Shown: positions 41,889-51,059, counted from the first letter of the stretch. The stretch: DNA of 64,000 nucleotides from Sphingobium ummariense RL-3 (GCF_000447205.1 NZ_AUWY01000108.1:1-64000), one strand, 5' to 3'. Notes: generated by a model from the letters alone, not told the origin. Numbers and translations: made by a program.

Positions 41889-43100
41889 ATGACGCAGCCC
41901 CTCAGCGATCAGACCATTGCGCTCGTCAAGGCGACCGTCCCCGCGCTCGAAGCGCATGGCCTCGACATCGTGAACGAGATGTATTCCCGGATGTTCCAGA
42001 ACCCGAACATTCGCGACCTTTTCAACCAATCGCACCATGGTGATGCCGGTTCGCAGCCGCGGGCACTGACCGGCGCCATTCTCGCCTATGCGAGCAACAT
42101 CGAAAATCTCGGTGCGCTTGCCCCGGCGGTCGAGCGGATCGCGCAGAAGCATGTTGGCCTGCAAATTCTGCCCGAACATTATCCGCACGTTGCCGAGGCG
42201 CTCCTGGGGGCGATCAAGGCGGTGCTGGGGGATGCGGCCACCGATGAAATTCTCGCTGCCTGGGGCGAAGCCTACTGGTTCCTGGCCAACATCCTGATCG
42301 CCCGCGAGCAGCGAGTCTACTCAGAACAGAAGGATGCGACCGGCGGATGGAATGGCTGGCGCGATTTTCGCGTCGAGGACGTCGTGCGTGAGAGCAGCGT
42401 CATCAATTCCTTCGTTCTGCGCCCCGTTGATGGCGGGGCCGTCATGCGGCACAAGCCCGGGCAATATCTGACCTTCTGGCTTGAAATTCCGGGACATCCG
42501 CCAGTCAAGCGCAACTATTCGATTTCAGCAGCCCCCAACGGCGAAACCTATCGCATTTCGGTCAAGCGTGAGCCGCTTGGTCTTGCGTCAGGCTGGCTTC
42601 ATGATGAAGCCAAGCCGGGCACGGTGCTCAAAGTTGCCGCGCCTGCAGGCGAATTCTTCCTGGCAGCGCATGTCGAACGCCCGGTGATCCTCCTGTCGGG
42701 CGGCGTGGGGCTGACCCCGATGGTGGCCATGCTCGAAACGCTTGCTGAGGGCGAGGCGGGAGTCCCCGTGCACTATGTCCACGGAACTCATGACCGCGAT
42801 ACCCACGCAATGCGTGATCATGTTCGCGCTGTCGCTGGGCGGGGCAAGTCAATCACCGTCACCGATTTTCATCAGACCCCGCTCGAAGATGAAGTCGCAG
42901 GACGGGATTATGACGTCGCCGGCATCATTACCGATGAATGGCTGGTCGCCAACACGCCTGTAGGTGAGGCCGATTACTATATCTGCGGACCACGCCCGTT
43001 TCTGCGGCACGCCGTCTCGACCTTGTCGCTGGCTGGCGTCCCATCCGACCGCATTCATTACGAATTCTTCGGTCCGGCGGACGAATTGCTCGCCGCCTGA
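41889..43100 (+). CDS. hmp: flavohaemoglobin (nitric oxide dioxygenase)
   Basis: A 403-residue protein starting at ATG 41889 (AAGGAGAAGTTG upstream). The N-terminal globin domain (about 1-135; proximal-region HVGLQILPEHYPHV) is followed by an FNR-like FAD/NAD(P)H reductase (RNYSISAAPNG, SGGVGLTPMVAM, YICGPRPFL, terminal YEFFGP). It converts NO and O2 to nitrate using NAD(P)H in the cytoplasm. Last gene of the operon, followed directly by a strong hairpin. Confidence 0.95.
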   Translation: MTQPLSDQTIALVKATVPALEAHGLDIVNEMYSRMFQNPNIRDLFNQSHHGDAGSQPRALTGAILAYASNIENLGALAPAVERIAQKHVGLQILPEHYPHVAEALLGAIKAVLGDAATDEILAAWGEAYWFLANILIAREQRVYSEQKDATGGWNGWRDFRVEDVVRESSVINSFVLRPVDGGAVMRHKPGQYLTFWLEIPGHPPVKRNYSISAAPNGETYRISVKREPLGLASGWLHDEAKPGTVLKVAAPAGEFFLAAHVERPVILLSGGVGLTPMVAMLETLAEGEAGVPVHYVHGTHDRDTHAMRDHVRAVAGRGKSITVTDFHQTPLEDEVAGRDYDVAGIITDEWLVANTPVGEADYYICGPRPFLRHAVSTLSLAGVPSDRIHYEFFGPADELLAA

Positions 43101-43105
43101 CTGAG

Positions 43106-43137
43106 CGCGGAAAAGGGCGACATCGCCCTTCTCCGCG
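43106..43137. terminator. bidirectional hairpin terminator
   Basis: Stem CGCGGA-AAGGGCGA with TCGCCCTT-TCCGCG (one mismatch pair, 2-base loop) between convergent hmp and the minus-strand gene at 43143. Confidence 0.75.
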
Positions 43138-43142
43138 TCTAC

Positions 43143-43388
43143 TCAAACCGCCATGTCGGCGTGATCTCGGACTTCTGGACGCACTTGGGCGTCAGCGACA
43201 GGTTCCTCGACGAGAATCGCGAACTTGGCACCCTGGTAATAGATGCTGGGCCGATGCCAGGCCCGCGTCACGACGACGACCGTTCCGTCGATCTCGATCT
43301 CTTCGCCTGCCTGGGGTGACCGCGCGAAGTGAAAACTGCCCCGGGCTGCTGGGGAACTGCTATCGCCAGCCAAAACGTCAACGAGCAT
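43143..43388 (-). CDS. small protein of unknown function
   Basis: An 81-residue protein with an excellent ribosome site (AAGGAGGAGAAGTAA before ATG). No signal or membrane helix. It contains IEIDGTVVVVTRAWHRPSIYYQGAKFAILVE, a small beta-rich fold. Likely last gene of the minus-strand stress operon, but 17 bases downstream of the superoxide dismutase stop. No family recognised. Confidence 0.7.
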   Translation of the reverse strand: MLVDVLAGDSSSPAARGSFHFARSPQAGEEIEIDGTVVVVTRAWHRPSIYYQGAKFAILVEEPVADAQVRPEVRDHADMAV

Positions 43389-43405
43389 TTACTTCTCCTC
43401 CTTAT

Positions 43406-44101
43406 TCAACGGGCGGTCTGTGATGGTGGATAGCGCCACGGCTTGCCCTGGCCGATCGCTGCGTCAAACTGCGTTTCGGCGAAGCTCCAATTTGCGAGCC
43501 TGTTCCACCAGGACGTGATCCAGCCCGCGCGATCCTGGCGGTAATCGATGTAGTAGGCATGCTCCCACACATCGCAAGCAAGCAGCGGCGTCACCCCTTC
43601 CTCAAGGATTGGGCTACCCGCGTCGTGGGTAGAGATCACCTCGAGCTTGTCGCGCTTCGCGATGAGCCAGACCCAACCCGATCCGAAATGGCCCGTTCCT
43701 TCAGCGGAAAAACGCTGTCTGAGCGTTTCGAGACTCCCGAATTCGGACGAAATGGCGCTGGCGAGCAGCCCGGCAGGTTTAACCGTTTTCGGCGCCATGC
43801 TCTCCCAAAAGAAGCTATGGTTCCATGCCTGGGCTGCATTGTTGAAGACGCCCTTCGCGCCGCTGCCGTGCGCGATACGGATGATTTCCTCGAGCGTGTG
43901 GGCCGAGAAATTCTGCTCGGCCAGCAGCCGATTGAGCGTTTCCACGTAGCGTGCGTGATGTTTGCCGTGGTGGATCTCCAGTGTTTCCGCCGAGAGGACA
44001 GGCTCGAGATCCTTGGTCCCATAGGGCAGGGGAGGCAATTCGAAGACGAGCCTCTCAAGGTCGGATTGAGGTATTACAGCATTGCGGCTTTGATCAGCCA
44101 T
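43406..44101 (-). CDS. sodB: Fe/Mn superoxide dismutase
   Basis: A 231-residue superoxide dismutase. ATG 44101 has AAGGAG nine bases upstream. Metal ligands are seen in LEIHHGKHHARYVETLN, QAWNHSFFWESM and the signature DVWEHAYYIDY. An N-terminal extension of about 15 residues precedes the usual start of the fold. Fe versus Mn use is likely Fe by family resemblance. It removes superoxide in the cytoplasm and lies in a stress cluster with a peroxiredoxin. Confidence 0.94.
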   Translation of the reverse strand: MADQSRNAVIPQSDLERLVFELPPLPYGTKDLEPVLSAETLEIHHGKHHARYVETLNRLLAEQNFSAHTLEEIIRIAHGSGAKGVFNNAAQAWNHSFFWESMAPKTVKPAGLLASAISSEFGSLETLRQRFSAEGTGHFGSGWVWLIAKRDKLEVISTHDAGSPILEEGVTPLLACDVWEHAYYIDYRQDRAGWITSWWNRLANWSFAETQFDAAIGQGKPWRYPPSQTAR

Positions 44102-44270
44102 CGCTTGTCTCCTTGAGCAGAAATAGCGCCGGAAATCGTTTCGGCCGAGGCGTGATGATGCGGCACCATCCGGCGCAGATAAGTCGGTAGGAAGGCCCTG
44201 ATGATGAGCGCTGCGGGACCATTGCTGATGCAGCCGCACAGGGCGCTGCAATGGTCTTTGGTGAGAACGG

Positions 44271-44669
44271 TCAATGTGCATAGGACAGCTCCGCCCTTCG
44301 CGCATCGAGCGCGGCCATGCACAGGGCGATTGCCTCAACCGGGTGATGGGCTGTCCATTGGCCAAGCTCGCCCACCACGGTGGTTCCCTGGGGGCCGGCT
44401 TCGATCCAATAGCCGGATGGCACCAACATAGCGGCAGCGCGGCAAGTCGCCGTGTAGAGCAGTGCCCGAACGTGGTTGCCGTCGTCCTGCAGCCAGACTC
44501 CCGGAGCAATAACGGTCAAGCTGCGCAGTGCCGGAAATACGGCCAGCGCAATCCGTGCATCAATGTCGCGATCGGGTTCACTCGCGCCCTTGCAGGCGGA
44601 GATGGCGTCGACGAGGCTGTCGTCATGGCCAATCGCCCTCACGCGGCACAGGGCGCGCACGGCGATCAT
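44271..44669 (-). CDS. hypothetical protein after carbonic anhydrase
   Basis: A 132-residue protein whose ATG overlaps the carbonic anhydrase stop by four bases. It has scattered Cys (ALCRV, SACKGA, TATCRAA, ALCMAA) and no signal. No family recognised. The 170 bases between it and sodB hold only a doubtful TTG-started frame. Operon position suggests involvement in the oxidative-stress group. Confidence 0.65.
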   Translation of the reverse strand: MIAVRALCRVRAIGHDDSLVDAISACKGASEPDRDIDARIALAVFPALRSLTVIAPGVWLQDDGNHVRALLYTATCRAAAMLVPSGYWIEAGPQGTTVVGELGQWTAHHPVEAIALCMAALDARRAELSYAH

Positions 44670-45343
44670 GACGCGCCTGCAATCCGGAGTTTGGGAACTG
44701 CCTCATCGGGGTGGCGGCTGACGGGTGAGCAGACCGGTTGGAGAAGGCCGTCTCCAATGGCGTAGACCCAACCGTGAAGCGTTAGCGCAGCGTGCCGCGC
44801 CCAGGCCCGAAGAACCAATGGGTTGGCTGCGAGTGCTTTCACCTGGGCGCGGATATTATGTTCGCACAAACGGTCCGCATTGGTATCCGGGGTGCAGCAG
44901 ACTGTTTGATAGAGCTCACGCACCGGTGCGAGCCAAAGCCCGATCGCGTCGTCCCTGTCCGGTGCCATTGCCGCTTGAATCCCGCCGCACCCGTAATGGC
45001 CCACGACGATGATGTGCTCGACCTTCAAAACATCGACCGCGAACTCCAAGGCGGCGGCGAAGTTAGGATCGCTCGGCGTGGCGAGATTGGCGACGTTGCG
45101 ATGAACAAACATCTCGCCGGGATCGAGATCGACGATTTCGGTGGCCGGCACCCGGCTGTCCGAACAGCCGATCCAGAAGTAGCGTGGCCGCTGCTGGCCT
45201 ACGAGCCGTTTAAAGAATCCGGGATCGATCAGGGTTTTGGCGTCAGCCCATACGCGGTTGCGGGCCAACAGGTCGGAGAGGCCGCCGTCGTCTGCTCCGT
45301 CGGCGGCGGTCTGTCTTTTTCCACTCTCCTCCAATTGCCTCAT
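44666..45343 (-). CDS. can: beta-class carbonic anhydrase
   Basis: A 225-residue zinc enzyme interconverting CO2 and bicarbonate. Zinc ligands and catalytic residues: WIGCSDSRVPATEI (Cys, Asp-Arg pair) and VVGHYGCGGIQAA (His, Cys). It overlaps the peroxiredoxin stop by four bases, forming an operon prx-can-hypothetical-sodB. Bicarbonate may support peroxide or superoxide chemistry; that link is inferred. Confidence 0.94.
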   Translation of the reverse strand: MRQLEESGKRQTAADGADDGGLSDLLARNRVWADAKTLIDPGFFKRLVGQQRPRYFWIGCSDSRVPATEIVDLDPGEMFVHRNVANLATPSDPNFAAALEFAVDVLKVEHIIVVGHYGCGGIQAAMAPDRDDAIGLWLAPVRELYQTVCCTPDTNADRLCEHNIRAQVKALAANPLVLRAWARHAALTLHGWVYAIGDGLLQPVCSPVSRHPDEAVPKLRIAGAS

Positions 45344-45981
45344 TGCCCGGGAGCCTGCAGATCGACGACCCGAAGGTAGGGCTTCAGTGTCTTGTAGCCT
45401 TGTGGGAACTGCCGGGATGCCTCCTCGTCCGACAGCTTCGGCGATATGACGACCGGCTCGCCAGGTTCCCAGTTGACGGGCGTTGCGATGCTACGGGCAT
45501 CTGTAAGTTGAAGGCTGTCGATGGCACGGAGAATCTCGGCAAAATTCCGACCGGTCGAAGGCGGGTAGGTCAGGATCAGCCGCACCTTGCGTGACGGATC
45601 GATGACGAAGACGGAACGGACAGTGACCGTCGGGTCGCTCTCGGGGTGGATCATGTCGTAGAGCGCCGACACCTTGGTGTTGGCATCCGCGATCATCGGG
45701 AAGTCGAGTTTCGTCCCTTGGGTTTCGTGAATGTCGAGCTCCCATTTGTGATGGGCTTCGACCGGATCCACCGAGAGGCCAATGGGTTTGACGTTGCGTT
45801 TGTCCCATTCGGACCGGAGCTTGGCAACCTCGCCCAGTTCCGTCGTGCAGACCGGCGTAAAATTCTTGGGATGGCTGAACAGGACACCCCAGCTTCCGCC
45901 GAGCCAATCGTGGAAGCTGATGCGACCGTGCGTGCTGTCCTGCTCGAAATCGGGGGCGATCTGCCCGAGCTGAATGGCCAT
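45340..45981 (-). CDS. 1-Cys peroxiredoxin (Prx6 type)
   Basis: A 213-residue peroxiredoxin from ATG 45981 (GGAG nine bases upstream). Peroxidatic Cys in HPKNFTPVCTTELGEVAKL; LSVDPVEAHHKW and the Prx6-type C-terminal domain (TPVNWEPGEPVVISP) are present. It reduces hydrogen and organic peroxides in the cytoplasm. First gene of a leftward stress operon with an AT-rich upstream region. Confidence 0.94.
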   Translation of the reverse strand: MAIQLGQIAPDFEQDSTHGRISFHDWLGGSWGVLFSHPKNFTPVCTTELGEVAKLRSEWDKRNVKPIGLSVDPVEAHHKWELDIHETQGTKLDFPMIADANTKVSALYDMIHPESDPTVTVRSVFVIDPSRKVRLILTYPPSTGRNFAEILRAIDSLQLTDARSIATPVNWEPGEPVVISPKLSDEEASRQFPQGYKTLKPYLRVVDLQAPGQ

Positions 45982-46078
45982 GGGAACTCCTTCATATCGC
46001 AGATCTGATGTGGAGATGGACGAAGCATCATACAAACGAATGTTATTATTATTTATCAGCAAAGATATTGGATATAAA

Positions 46079-46315
46079 TTAGCGCCGGGTTCCCGGTCCG
46101 AGCCCCACGATCACGAGGAGGGCTATCGGCATGGCGAACAGCACTATCCCATTGCCGTCCCCTTCGGCGACGAAGCCGTTTTGGCGGAGCAAATCGACAA
46201 AAAGGCGGATCGAGACGAAGGCGATGCTTGCGGCGAAAATCAGATAGAGCCCGGACATGGAGGGCGGGCGCTCTGGTCCACGCGCTTGTCGGTCATCATC
46301 GTTGTCAGCCTTCAC
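46079..46315 (-). CDS. small two-helix membrane protein
   Basis: A 78-residue protein with two hydrophobic helices (about 22-43 and 54-72) and a polar acidic N-terminus (MKADNDDDRQARG). Its start overlaps the upstream gene stop by four bases. No family recognised. Confidence 0.62.
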   Translation of the reverse strand: MKADNDDDRQARGPERPPSMSGLYLIFAASIAFVSIRLFVDLLRQNGFVAEGDGNGIVLFAMPIALLVIVGLGPGTRR

Positions 46316-46785
46316 GGCAGCTTTGTCCGTGACGAGGGAGGCGGTTTGCGGCGGCAGGTTTCCTGAAGATTAGGGGCATCTTCACCCGACGGCTGTCGGT
46401 CTTCAGATGACCACAGCGCGATGAAGTCAAACGGAGGGGGCACTTCCTGCCAGGGCTGACGCACTCGGCGATGTGCCGTTTGTTCCCAATCGAGAGAGAG
46501 GATCACACCGATACAAACCGCGATCACGAAGACCACCACGGCAACGAAGACATCGTCACTGATCGCACCAGCGTCGTAAAAACTGAAAAGTGCTATGCCT
46601 ATCCCTAAAACCAGCAACGCCAGCGCTATGCTGACTTTCCAGATTTCGGCCCGCGGCGGCGGCGGTTCGGGCGTGAAGCGGCCTAAAGGTTTCATCTGAA
46701 AGTTCGCCCAAACCGTTAGACGCCTTATGGTTGTTGGTGCCTGTCCAGGGTCGATCACACGGGTCTTGCCTTGTGATCCCATCAT
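46312..46785 (-). CDS. two-helix membrane protein, unknown
   Basis: A 157-residue protein with a Pro-rich N-terminal part (PLGRFTPEPPPPRAEIW) and two membrane helices (about 50-70 and 77-99), then a polar tail with WQEVPPPFDFIALW. The start is uncertain: ATG 46785 or an internal ATG near 46695; a longer frame to 46872 overlaps the divergent LysR gene. Coupled to the small membrane protein downstream. Function unknown. Confidence 0.6.
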   Translation of the reverse strand: MMGSQGKTRVIDPGQAPTTIRRLTVWANFQMKPLGRFTPEPPPPRAEIWKVSIALALLVLGIGIALFSFYDAGAISDDVFVAVVVFVIAVCIGVILSLDWEQTAHRRVRQPWQEVPPPFDFIALWSSEDRQPSGEDAPNLQETCRRKPPPSSRTKLP

Positions 46786-46849
46786 CGGCCCGCTACCATG
46801 AAGCAAGCAAATGAATATTATTGCGCATTGAGCGCAAGGATGATGGTTT

Positions 46850-47698
46850 ATGGATATCAATGTTGCGCGCACATTCTTGGAAGTCGTTAAAACCGGCAGT
46901 TTTGTGAACGCTGCGTCGAACCTTCACCTCACGCAGACCGCAGTCAGTGCCCGCATCCGGGTGCTTGAGGACCTGCTCGATCGGCCAGTATTCATCCGCA
47001 ACAAGGCAGGTGCGAAGCTGACACCGGCGGGCGAGCAGTTTCTGCGCTTTGCAACCACCATGGTGCAGGTCTGGGATCGGGCGCGCCGCGCCGTCGCGCT
47101 CCCGCCGGGACGGGAGACCGTGGTAACGGTCGGCGCCGAGCTCAGTCTGTGGAGTCCCTTGCTGCGGCACTGGTTGCTCTGGATGCGTCGGGAATGTCCG
47201 GAAATCGCGGTAAGCACCCATATCGACACATCCGAACGCCTGATGGAGCAGGTCCAGGATGGCTCACTCGATATGGCGGTGCTCTATGCCGCGCCGAGCC
47301 GTCCGGGGATCATCGCCGAACTCTTGTTCGAGGAAAAGTTGGTCCTGGTGCGGACCACGCCAACCAGCAGCCCTCTCGCACCGGAAGATCATGTTCAGAT
47401 CGATTGGGGTGAGGAGTTTGCCGGGAGCTATCACGCCGCTTTCCCGGATCAGCCTAACTCCGTCGTTTCGATCAGCTATGGTCCGCTCGCGCTCGATTAT
47501 ATCCTGGCGACAGGGGGTAGCGGCTATTTTCGCAAAGGCTTCATCCGCTCCTATCTCGAGGAAGGCCGCCTCGCTCTCGTCCCCGGAAGTCCTGAATTTT
47601 CGTACTCGGCCTATGTCGTCCACAGCACAAAGGCCGACCCGGGCGTGATGGACCGCATTCGTGCCGGCCTCAAGGCGGCCGCGGCGATTACAGCATGA
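46850..47698 (+). CDS. LysR family transcriptional regulator
   Basis: A 282-residue regulator. N-terminal HTH: ARTFLEVVKTGSFVNAASNLHLTQTAVSARIRVLE; a periplasmic-binding-like effector domain follows (VVTVGAELSLWSPLLRHWL). Inducer unknown. Divergent from the membrane protein gene at 46785 and overlapping the DUF6306-like gene by four bases, so it probably regulates one or both. Confidence 0.92.
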   Translation: MDINVARTFLEVVKTGSFVNAASNLHLTQTAVSARIRVLEDLLDRPVFIRNKAGAKLTPAGEQFLRFATTMVQVWDRARRAVALPPGRETVVTVGAELSLWSPLLRHWLLWMRRECPEIAVSTHIDTSERLMEQVQDGSLDMAVLYAAPSRPGIIAELLFEEKLVLVRTTPTSSPLAPEDHVQIDWGEEFAGSYHAAFPDQPNSVVSISYGPLALDYILATGGSGYFRKGFIRSYLEEGRLALVPGSPEFSYSAYVVHSTKADPGVMDRIRAGLKAAAAITA

Positions 47699-48180
47699 CC
47701 GTGAACGAACCATCCTCGCCCGTTTGCTACGCCAGCGAAGCCGATGACATTTACATGGGCTTTGCCGGTCGCGAGGAGATCCTCGCGGCGCTCAACGAAC
47801 TGCTGGAAGCCGAACGGGCCGGCGCCCGCGTCGCGCTCGCCAGCACCAAGTCGGCGAACGATCCCGACTACGCCGAACTGATGCGATCGGTCCGTGCCGA
47901 CGAAGCACGTTGGTGCGCGATGCTCTCGAGGCAGATCAGGCGATTGGGCGCAGCGCCCTCACGCAAGACCGGCGCCTTTTACAAGAAGGCGTTGGCAATC
48001 CCTGATCCGCTTGAAAGGCTCGCCTTTCTCAACCGCGGACAAGCCTGGGTGGTTCGCAAACTGGAATCTCTGACCCCTAGGGTTCGTGACGAGGCATTGC
48101 ATGCCGATCTGCGCGAGATGCTCGAGAGCCATCGGGTCAACATCGATCGCGCCGCAGCGCATCTTGAAGCGGAGCATTGA
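47695..48180 (+). CDS. ferritin-like DUF6306 family protein
   Basis: A 161-residue helical protein, starting four bases within the LysR stop. ILAALNELLEAERAGARVAL, LMRSVRADEARWCAMLSRQI and the C-terminal LREMLESHRVNIDRAAAHLE carry spaced Glu and His residues of a ferritin-like four-helix bundle. I assign it tentatively to DUF6306. It could bind iron or another metal; it sits convergent with nsrR in the stress block. Confidence 0.75.
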   Translation: MTVNEPSSPVCYASEADDIYMGFAGREEILAALNELLEAERAGARVALASTKSANDPDYAELMRSVRADEARWCAMLSRQIRRLGAAPSRKTGAFYKKALAIPDPLERLAFLNRGQAWVVRKLESLTPRVRDEALHADLREMLESHRVNIDRAAAHLEAEH

Positions 48181-48209
48181 CCTGCGCGGAAATCCGCAGG
48201 CTGTATCAT

Positions 48210-48653
48210 TTAGTCCATGCCGACGCCGAGCGGTGATTGGCGGTTAATCAGCCGCTTCATGGCCTCACGATCGGACAGGAGATCGGAAATCCGGTAGGTA
48301 TCGAATACCGCCATCATCGCCTGCATGCCTTGCGCCAGCACGCCGGTCAGTCCACATGCGGGAGACAGCGCACACCCGGAACAATCTGCGAGTTGGAAGC
48401 CTTCCTCGGTGCGGCGGACGACCTCGCCGACGGTCATCTCATCCGCTGGTCGGGCGAGACGCATGCCGCCGGCGCGACCGCGAACGGTTTCGATGAAGCC
48501 GTCGTGCGCCAGGGCGTTGACGACCTTCATCAGGTGATTGTGGGAGACATCATAAGCCCGCGCGATTTCGCCGATCGAACACAGGCGCTCTTCGTGAAGG
48601 GCCAGGTGAATCAAGACCCGCAGTGAATAATCCGTGTAGCGTGTCAGCCGCAC
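48210..48653 (-). CDS. nsrR: NsrR-type Rrf2 family NO-sensing repressor
   Basis: A 147-residue Rrf2 regulator. GTG 48653 is preferred (GGGAG six bases upstream; begins RLTRYTDYSLRVLIHLA like NsrR); a longer ATG frame starts at 48680. HTH: CSIGEIARAYDVSHNHLMKVVNALAHDGFIETVRGRAGGM. Cluster ligands CSGCALSPAC fit an Fe-S centre destroyed by NO. It likely represses the haemoglobin-hmp operon at 41102 and perhaps the sulfite/nitrite reductase next door. Confidence 0.9.
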   Translation of the reverse strand: MRLTRYTDYSLRVLIHLALHEERLCSIGEIARAYDVSHNHLMKVVNALAHDGFIETVRGRAGGMRLARPADEMTVGEVVRRTEEGFQLADCSGCALSPACGLTGVLAQGMQAMMAVFDTYRISDLLSDREAMKRLINRQSPLGVGMD

Positions 48654-48880
48654 GCAGAACTCCCGAGAAACAATCTGCAAACACCATACCTGTATGTCAC
48701 AGACATGTTAAGGCCGGGATTGCCCTCGATGCCGGCTTGCAACGATCGGCCCATGGTTGTTGGCCTGCAGCGACCTGCCTTATCGAGCAATTATTTTGAT
48801 GGATCGCTGCATTAAAAGTCATTTTGTGCATGAGTGCTCGTGATGCCATCCTGATGTCCCCTTGGGCGTGAGAGGCTGAT

Positions 48881-50515
48881 ATGTACAAATACGACGAGTA
48901 TGATCAGGCCATGGTCGATGCCCGGGTCGAAGAGTTTCGCGACCAGACGCGCCGTCGGATCGAAGGCCATCTCAGCGAAGACCAGTTCAAGCCTCTGCGG
49001 CTCAAGAATGGGCTCTACCTGCAACTGCACGCTTATATGCTGCGCGTAGCGGTGCCTTACGGCACGCTCAATTCGCGGCAAATGCGCAAGCTGGCGCATA
49101 TCGCGCGCAAATATGACCGAGGCTACGGTCATTTCACGACACGACAGAACATCCAATATAACTGGATCAAACTGGCGGATGCGCCCGACATCCTCGCTGA
49201 GCTCGCGACGGTGGAAATGCACGCCATCCAGACGAGCGGCGAGAGCATTCGCAACCTGTCGGCGGATCATTATGCTGGAGCTGCTCCCGACGAGATATGC
49301 GATCCGCGGCCCTGGGCCGAACTGATCCGCCAGGCCACGACGTTCCATCCAGAATTCAGTTATCTGCCGCGCAAGTTCAAGATCGCAGTGATCGCCGCGC
49401 AGGAAGACCGTGCCGCGCTGCGCTGGCACGACTGTGCACTGCGCATCATCAAGAACGAGAACGGTGAGCAGGGGTTCGAGGTCTATGCTGGCGGCGGTAT
49501 GGGGCGCACGCCGATTATCGCTTTCCCGATCAGGGCGTTCTGTCCGGCAGGCCAGATCTTTTCCTATATCCAGGCGATCCTGCGGGTGTGGAACCGGCAT
49601 GCGCGGCGCGACAACATCCACAAGCAGAGGATGAAGATCCTTGTTCATGAACTGGGGGAAGAAGAGTTCCGCCGTCAGGTGGAGATGGAGTTCGAGCACA
49701 TCCTGACGCTGGGCCGGGATTTTCCGCAGGCCGAGTATGACAGGATTGCCGCCCATTTTGACCCGCCGCCGTTCGAGACCGGGCTTTCCGAGGAGCTCGA
49801 CCGCTCCGATCCCGACTTCGCGCTATGGGTCGATCGCCAGGTCGCCGCACATAAGGCGCCCGGTTATGCCATCGTCAATATCAGCCTCAAACCCGACGGG
49901 GGTATAACCGGCGACATTTCAGCCGAGCAGATGGAGCTCGTGGCCGACCTTGCCGAACGCTACAGCTTCGATGACCTGCGCTCGACGCATGTCCAGAATC
50001 TCGTGCTGCCCCATGTGCGCAAGCGGGATCTCCATGCGGTCTGGCAGGCGCTGGACGCGGCGGGGCTGGCAAGCGTCAATCTCGGCCTCGTCACGGACAT
50101 CATCGCTTGTCCCGGACTCGATTATTGCAGCCTGGCCAACGCGCGTTCGATACCCGTCGCCCAACAGATCGCAGAGCGCTTTGCCGATCTCGATCGTCAG
50201 CTCGACCTCGGCGAACTCAAGATCAAGATTTCGGGCTGCATCAACGCCTGCGGTCATCACCACGCGGCCCATATCGGTATCCTTGGTGTCGATCGTAAGG
50301 GCACAGAGAACTACCAGTTGCTGCTTGGCGGGTCCGGGGCCGAGGATGTTTCGCAGGCCAAGATCACCGGGCCGGGCTTCGACGAGACCGGGATCGTCGA
50401 TGCCGTCGAACGCACGATCGAACGCTATCGTGAGATTCGCGAGCCAGGTGAACGCTTTCTCGATTGCTATCGCCGCGTTGGCATGGATCCGTTCAAGGAG
50501 GCTATTTATGGGTGA
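48881..50515 (+). CDS. cysI: sulfite/nitrite reductase haemoprotein (CysI type)
   Basis: A 544-residue sirohaem-Fe4S4 enzyme. Duplicated ferredoxin-like and haem-binding domains are visible, with YGHFTTRQNIQYNWI early, TSGESIRNLSADH in the middle and the cluster cysteines in CPGLDYCSLANARS and SGCINACGHHHAAHIGILG. It performs a six-electron reduction of sulfite to sulfide or nitrite to ammonia. It lies upstream of DUF934 but lacks the usual cysH and DUF2849 partners; neighbouring nsrR makes nitrite/NO metabolism an alternative role. Confidence 0.92.
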   Translation: MYKYDEYDQAMVDARVEEFRDQTRRRIEGHLSEDQFKPLRLKNGLYLQLHAYMLRVAVPYGTLNSRQMRKLAHIARKYDRGYGHFTTRQNIQYNWIKLADAPDILAELATVEMHAIQTSGESIRNLSADHYAGAAPDEICDPRPWAELIRQATTFHPEFSYLPRKFKIAVIAAQEDRAALRWHDCALRIIKNENGEQGFEVYAGGGMGRTPIIAFPIRAFCPAGQIFSYIQAILRVWNRHARRDNIHKQRMKILVHELGEEEFRRQVEMEFEHILTLGRDFPQAEYDRIAAHFDPPPFETGLSEELDRSDPDFALWVDRQVAAHKAPGYAIVNISLKPDGGITGDISAEQMELVADLAERYSFDDLRSTHVQNLVLPHVRKRDLHAVWQALDAAGLASVNLGLVTDIIACPGLDYCSLANARSIPVAQQIAERFADLDRQLDLGELKIKISGCINACGHHHAAHIGILGVDRKGTENYQLLLGGSGAEDVSQAKITGPGFDETGIVDAVERTIERYREIREPGERFLDCYRRVGMDPFKEAIYG

Positions 50516-50948
50516 TCCGTTACGCTTCCGGGACGATCCGGCACCGGATGAGCCGGGAGTTTCCCTGGATGCGTTTCTCAATCAGAAGGACGCAACCTCA
50601 GTGCTTCTCGAGGCGGGCGATGATGTCCGCGCCTTGTTACCCGAACTTGGCCGCGTACGGCTCGTCGAGATCGACTTTCCGCGGTTTCGCGACGGGCGTG
50701 GTTTTTCCAGCGCAAGCATATTGCGCGAGGCGGGCTACACAGGCGAAATCCGCGCGATCGGTGACGTGCTCATTGATCTCGTATTCTTTATGCGGCGTTG
50801 CGGCTTCGACAGCTTCGAGCCCGACGCCCCCTTTCATCCGGGTGCCGTCGATGCTGCGCTGAGCCGCTACCCTGACGTCTATCAGTCCGCGACAGATGGG
50901 CGAGTACCGATTTGGGCGCTGCGGCATCCCCAATTCGCCACGGAATGA
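50508..50948 (+). CDS. DUF934 family protein
   Basis: A 146-residue protein from ATG 50508, overlapping the reductase by eight bases, with AAGGAG upstream. VRLVEIDFPRFRDGRGFSSASILRE and GEIRAIGDVLIDLVFFMRRCGFD are signatures of DUF934 (probably an accessory to assimilatory sulfite reductase). Function within the family is not established. Confidence 0.92.
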   Translation: MGDPLRFRDDPAPDEPGVSLDAFLNQKDATSVLLEAGDDVRALLPELGRVRLVEIDFPRFRDGRGFSSASILREAGYTGEIRAIGDVLIDLVFFMRRCGFDSFEPDAPFHPGAVDAALSRYPDVYQSATDGRVPIWALRHPQFATE

Positions 50949-51059
50949 AGGCAGTTCCTTCCTCTGGTTTGGACGGTAGTTCGGCACCTGGCGCGCGCAC
51001 CATATATTAACCAGACCATCGTGCCTTGAATGCTGGAAGTGATGAGCGGGGTCCTTGTA

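Noticed and set aside
44074..44273. TTG-started frame of about 65 codons between the hypothetical gene and sodB
   Set aside because: No ribosome site, rare start, overlaps the sodB start; product not recognisable.
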